From Baffinella frigidus (Eukaryota; Cryptophyceae; Cryptomonadales; Baffinellaceae), in assembly GCA_026770585.1 (NCBI GenBank), contig MU646489.1, positions 128,267 through 140,773 on the forward strand: 12,507 bases of DNA, in the 5' to 3' direction. Made by a program: the position numbers and the translations under genes. Below, piece after piece: positions 1 to 12,507 of the stretch. A model generated the notes under the pieces. That model was given only the letters and a program-made list of their open reading frames with translations, was not told the DNA's origin and did not search any database. Position 1 is the first letter of the stretch, and each line of letters opens with the position of its first letter.

Positions 1-225
1 CTCCATCATTCGTCCTTTCCGACTAACCCCAACGGGAACCAATGCACAGGGTTTAAGGTTTGGGGTTTAGGGTGTTGCAGGGTTTAGGATACATGGTTTC
101 GGGTTAGTGGTTAGGGGAGCGCACGAGCATGTAGGCATCGAGGGTTTAGGTCTTAGGGTTTCGGTTTCGGGTTTCGGGTATACGGTAGGGATTATTAAAC
201 TTTGTTTAGGGTTAGGGTATGGGAC
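1..225. repeat. Degenerate telomere-like array, G-rich on plus strand
   Basis: Loose repeats of the TTTAGGG type (GGTTTAGGG, GGTTTCGGG and variants) fill most of this stretch. They lie in the intron downstream of exon 2 of the minus-strand gene, so on that gene's sense strand they read CCCTAAA. The units are too diverged and interrupted for an active telomere end. The array holds one short exon-2 fragment (125-142). Confidence 0.8.
125..142 (-). pseudogene. Fragment copy of minus-gene exon 2 (3' end)
   Basis: On the minus strand this reads LDAYML, the last six residues of exon 2 (226-327), followed by a GT dinucleotide (GTGCGC), with telomere-like repeat directly upstream in place of the rest of the exon. 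It is therefore a 3' exon fragment that kept its donor but lost its acceptor. Probably not spliced. Confidence 0.6.
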
Positions 226-327
226 CAGCATGTAGGCATCGAGGGCCGCGCACTCCTCGCGCGCCACCGCCCGCCGCGAGACTGGGTGCGTGAACTTCGA
301 TGAGGACACCAAGTACGAAGACAGTAC
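226..327 (-). CDS. Unnamed minus-strand gene, exon 2 (best copy)
   Basis: Thirty-four codons on the minus strand, bounded by TAG|GTA at the acceptor (ag at 329-328) and CTG|GTCCC at the donor (gt at 225-224). Translation contains the blocks VLSSYLVSSSKFTHP and SRRAVAREECAALDAYML. Exon 1 ends in phase 0 with ...NFFDGK and this exon starts in phase 0, so the joined protein reads FDGKVLSSYLVSSSKFTHPVSRR. The arrangement PYPPF ... FDG ... L..YL ... F.HP.SRR ... REEC.ALD.Y is reminiscent of algal and protist proteins I know only as uncharacterised, so I do not name a function. It is the most complete of three copies; 395-438 and 521-566 cover only its 5' half. The protein continues off the left edge of the window. 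Confidence 0.65.
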
Positions 328-394
328 CTAGCGTTGAGGGTTTAGGGTTTAGGGTGGGGGGGTTGGGGGGTAGGGGGTAGGGGGTGTGGCTTAG
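328..394. repeat. Telomere-like array with very G-rich tract
   Basis: TTTAGGG units pass into a run of G tracts of five to eight bases separated by TT or TA (about 353-386). Four or more such tracts make this a strong candidate G-quadruplex on the plus strand, which is the non-coding strand for the minus gene. It separates two copies of exon 2. Confidence 0.75.
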
Positions 395-438
395 GGATGC
401 GTGAACTTGGATGAGGAGAGCAAGTACGAAGACAGCAC
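395..438 (-). pseudogene. Partial copy of minus-gene exon 2
   Basis: Minus-strand reading VLSSYLLSSSKFTHP after a good acceptor (ATGCAG|GTG, ag at 440-439). It then runs directly into telomere-like repeat at the point where the main copy continues VSRRAV, so the 3' half and the donor are missing. Compared with the main copy the shared codons show three silent changes and one replacement (L for V). The acceptor is better than that of the main copy, so use as an alternative exon with read-through cannot be excluded. Confidence 0.65.
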
Positions 439-476
439 CTGCATTACATGCGGACAAAGATTTAATGCAGTGCAGA

Positions 477-514
477 AACCCGAAACCCGAAACCAGAAAC
501 CCGGAACCAGAAAA
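477..514. repeat. CCCGAAA / CCAGAAA variant telomere-like repeat
   Basis: Short array of seven-base units with GAAACCC, GAAACCA and GGAACCA variants. The same CCAGAAA variant forms the clean array at the right end of the window. Confidence 0.7.
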
Positions 515-520
515 GTCGTA

Positions 521-566
521 CGGGGTGCGTGAACTTCGATCACGACTCCAGGTAGCTGGATAGCAC
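521..566 (-). pseudogene. Broken copy of minus-gene exon 2 with in-frame stop
   Basis: Minus-strand reading VLSSYLES, stop, SKFTHPV. The stop (TGA, 542-540) replaces one of the serine codons of the other copies. An acceptor-like ATGCAG lies eight bases upstream of the GTG instead of directly at it. It is first in transcription order and is the most damaged of the three. Confidence 0.6.
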
Positions 567-651
567 CCGCCTCACTGCATTAGTAATCGCGTTGGTACAG
601 AAAAAGCCCGGGTTGGTGAAGAGAGTCTAGCGCTGCCTCATTCAGTTGACA

Positions 652-737
652 GCCTATTCTCAAGTTGACGTTCTGGGTCCGTGGTACAAATCCGTTAACT
701 TTCGAGCAAAAAAGAGGCAGTCTCGCCACAACTGGTG
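652..737 (-). repeat. 86-bp intron repeat, copy in intron 1 of minus gene
   Basis: Begins CACCAGTTG on the minus strand, 35 nt after the exon 1 donor, and ends GAATAGGC. It aligns without gaps over 86 bp to 5439-5524 and 5630-5715, sharing CACCAGTT, AAAGTT.ACGGATTTGTACC and the AATAG end. All three copies are in the sense orientation of the gene that holds them and begin 26-35 nt after a splice donor, as expected of an intron-borne or introner-like element. Confidence 0.75.
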
Positions 738-772
738 ACACTAAATCATGCAGAGTCAGAGCTGGAAGGCAC

Positions 773-1090
773 CTTCCCATCAAAGAAGTTATAGGGGTGA
801 GGCGCCAGCCCAGCATCCACGCCCCCCCCCCCTCCCCCCCCTCCTCCCCGGTGCCCCCCCCCAGCTCCCCCAGACACGGCAGCAAGAGAGGATGGCAGTT
901 TGAAGGGAGGGTACGGGAGAGATGAGAGGGTTTCGAGGCTGATCATGTCCTCGCCTTCCAGGAGACCCCACCAGCCCCCGCTCCTCCCTCCTCCGGTGGT
1001 TTCGGCGGCGGGGCGTTTCCCCTTCTTCCGAGTTGCTCCGCCCGCGTCCCGGGCTGCGTGCGGCGCGTCGCCCCTCGCGCCACTCGCCAT
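773..1090 (-). CDS. Unnamed minus-strand gene, exon 1 with start codon
   Basis: Open from ATG (1090-1088) for 106 codons to the donor GGGAAG|GTGCC (gt at 772-771). The N-terminus is rich in Gly, Arg, Lys and Ala (MASGARGDAPHAARD...), then comes a conserved-looking block WWGLLEGEDMISLETL-SSLPYPPFKLP, then a glycine run coded by G homopolymers (about 815-865), then HPYNFFDGK. Phase 0 at the end matches phase 0 of exon 2, and the junction FDGK|VLSSYL makes a plausible continuous fold. I recognise no named family. The homopolymer-coded Gly tract is prone to frame error, so its exact length is unsure. Transcription runs left, away from the DUS1 gene. An upstream non-coding exon may exist. Confidence 0.6.
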
Positions 1091-2079
1091 AGTTTCCTGT
1101 GCACGAGGGACGACAGTCTTTGATGGTCGAGGGCAGCCCGGGCTTGTTTTTTACCTCTCTTTCAAGATTGCCCTCTGCCATCACCTTTCCACTGCGTTCC
1201 TCTCCAATTTCCCGTCGTGGAGAGAATACCATCGCCACCATCGACCTGGTGGTTGTCGGAAGCAGACACCCGCCGGACCAGCTAGGCACCAGGAACGTTT
1301 GTACAGCCATCTTCCAGGCAAGCGACAGGAGGTTGGTGGGTTGAAAGCACATCCCCTTCAGAAAGGTGGGATCGGTCTAGCCAGATGCCCGGTCCGTGAC
1401 GAGGGGGGCACCCCAAACACAACCTCCCCTTTCAACTTTTCCTGGCTCAGTCAAGCAGCAGCACCTCACTTGAGAGCCTGGAACGTTCCCGGCTTGGGAG
1501 AACGATGTCGCCGTGTGGATCTCTCGACGGGGACGCCCACCCGCGGTGCCCACCCGGCGGCGGACACAGAGACCGATAGGCTGGGGTCGACCAACCTGCC
1601 GATCTTCGTGCGATGACCTCAAGCCCTCAGCCGTCTTCGTCGCCCCAGTTCCGAAAATTGAAAATGTGAGGGAGTTCCCCGCGGTCCCTCTCTCTCGCTG
1701 TCGCTTCCCGGAGGAGCGAAGGACGTTCCGATGGGGTACACAAGGAGGCGACGCGGTCCCAAGGTGCGGTGGAGGCCACCCCGATTGCGCTTGGCGGCGG
1801 CACGGCAAACCCACGCTCTGCTGGGAACAGGCGAGCAGGATATCCCTGTTTTCCGAAGAGCACGTGACAGCAGCGCGGTCGGGGTCCGTTCGTAGATCCT
1901 GCCGCGTTGGAAACGTGAGCGTGGCGCGCTGTGGAGTACATTGGGGCGAACTACGCCAGTCCAAGTTTTTCCTTGGGAAGGCTGATGCCAGGCTTCCCAG
2001 AGAAAGGAGAGCAGATGACGGTTCGGGAAAGGGGGCCCCCCGCCTGGATACCAGACATAACCTCGGTGGGGGTGCATAC
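1091..2079. promoter_or_regulatory. GC-rich intergenic region, probable bidirectional promoter
   Basis: About 1 kb between the start codons of the two divergent genes. It is free of telomere-like repeats, unlike nearly all other non-coding DNA here. Long open frames overlap on both strands (plus 900-1616 and 1513-2187, minus 2081-1377), but they conflict and I see no conserved protein motif in them; low stop density is expected from the base composition. No TATA box or other element stands out. The promoter role is inferred from position only. Confidence 0.4.
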
Positions 2080-12409
<10,330 letters not shown>

Positions 12410-12413
12410 GTCA

Positions 12414-12507
12414 AACCCTAAACCCTAAACCCTAAACCAGAAACCAGAAACCAGAAACCAGAAACCAGAAACCAGAAACCAGAAACCAGAAACCAGAAAG
12501 CAGAAAG
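12414..12507 (+). repeat. CCCTAAA then homogeneous CCAGAAA array
   Basis: About three CCCTAAA units, then about nine near-perfect AAACCAG units running off the end. A recent expansion of one variant. Confidence 0.95.

Noticed and set aside
900-1616. 238-codon plus-strand open frame, with a WNVPGLG stretch recalling the start of LINE endonuclease domains
   Set aside because: Only a few residues match, no catalytic residues follow in any frame, and equally long frames overlap on the other strand. Base composition explains it.

Overview
This is nuclear DNA from an intron-rich eukaryote, most likely a microalga or other protist. The interstitial repeats are degenerate forms of the plant/algal/dinoflagellate telomere unit CCCTAAA, exons are short and G/C-ending, introns are long, and CT/TA microsatellites are frequent. 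I cannot place it to genus. No long intact reading frame explains the window; most long open frames are chance products of GC-rich or CT-repeat DNA. The genes only appear when short conserved exons are read one by one and checked for splice sites and phase.

Two divergent genes are visible. On the minus strand (about 1090 down to 226, continuing off the left edge) is an unnamed gene with a 106-codon first exon and a 34-codon second exon that join in phase. On the plus strand (about 2080 or 2977 to 12409, continuing off the right edge) is a DUS1-type tRNA-dihydrouridine synthase. Twelve exons of 41-91 bp (A to L in this annotation) splice in consistent phase into about 277 contiguous residues, including APMV, the catalytic-Cys NLGCPQ, KIR, TVHGRTR, SNGN and the C-terminal HLFK motif. 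A further N-terminal exon (in several copies) and a possible ATG exon at 2080 lie upstream. Between the genes is about 1 kb of GC-rich DNA that probably holds the bidirectional promoter.

The striking feature is that most exons are accompanied, inside the neighbouring intron, by one to six extra copies of themselves. Copies of A, C, D, E, F, G, H, I, K and the N-terminal exon were found, and exon 2 of the minus gene shows the same pattern. The copies range from splice-competent to broken. Several pairs differ almost only at silent positions (G1/G2: six changes, all synonymous, over 19 shared codons), so at least some were once, or still are, selected as protein. One copy joins exon C directly to exon D at the splice junction, without the intron, which points to an RNA-derived or pre-intron origin.

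The introns are built of telomere-like arrays, CT/TA microsatellites, two families of short terminal-inverted-repeat elements (one provides the flank of the exon I splice acceptor), an 86-bp repeat that sits 26-35 nt after a splice donor in both genes, a 115-bp inverted repeat enclosing exon E, and several minisatellites. The C-rich telomere-like strand is mostly the sense strand in both genes, so it switches strand at the divergent gene boundary; the exon H ladder is the main exception, alternating C-rich and G-rich tracts.
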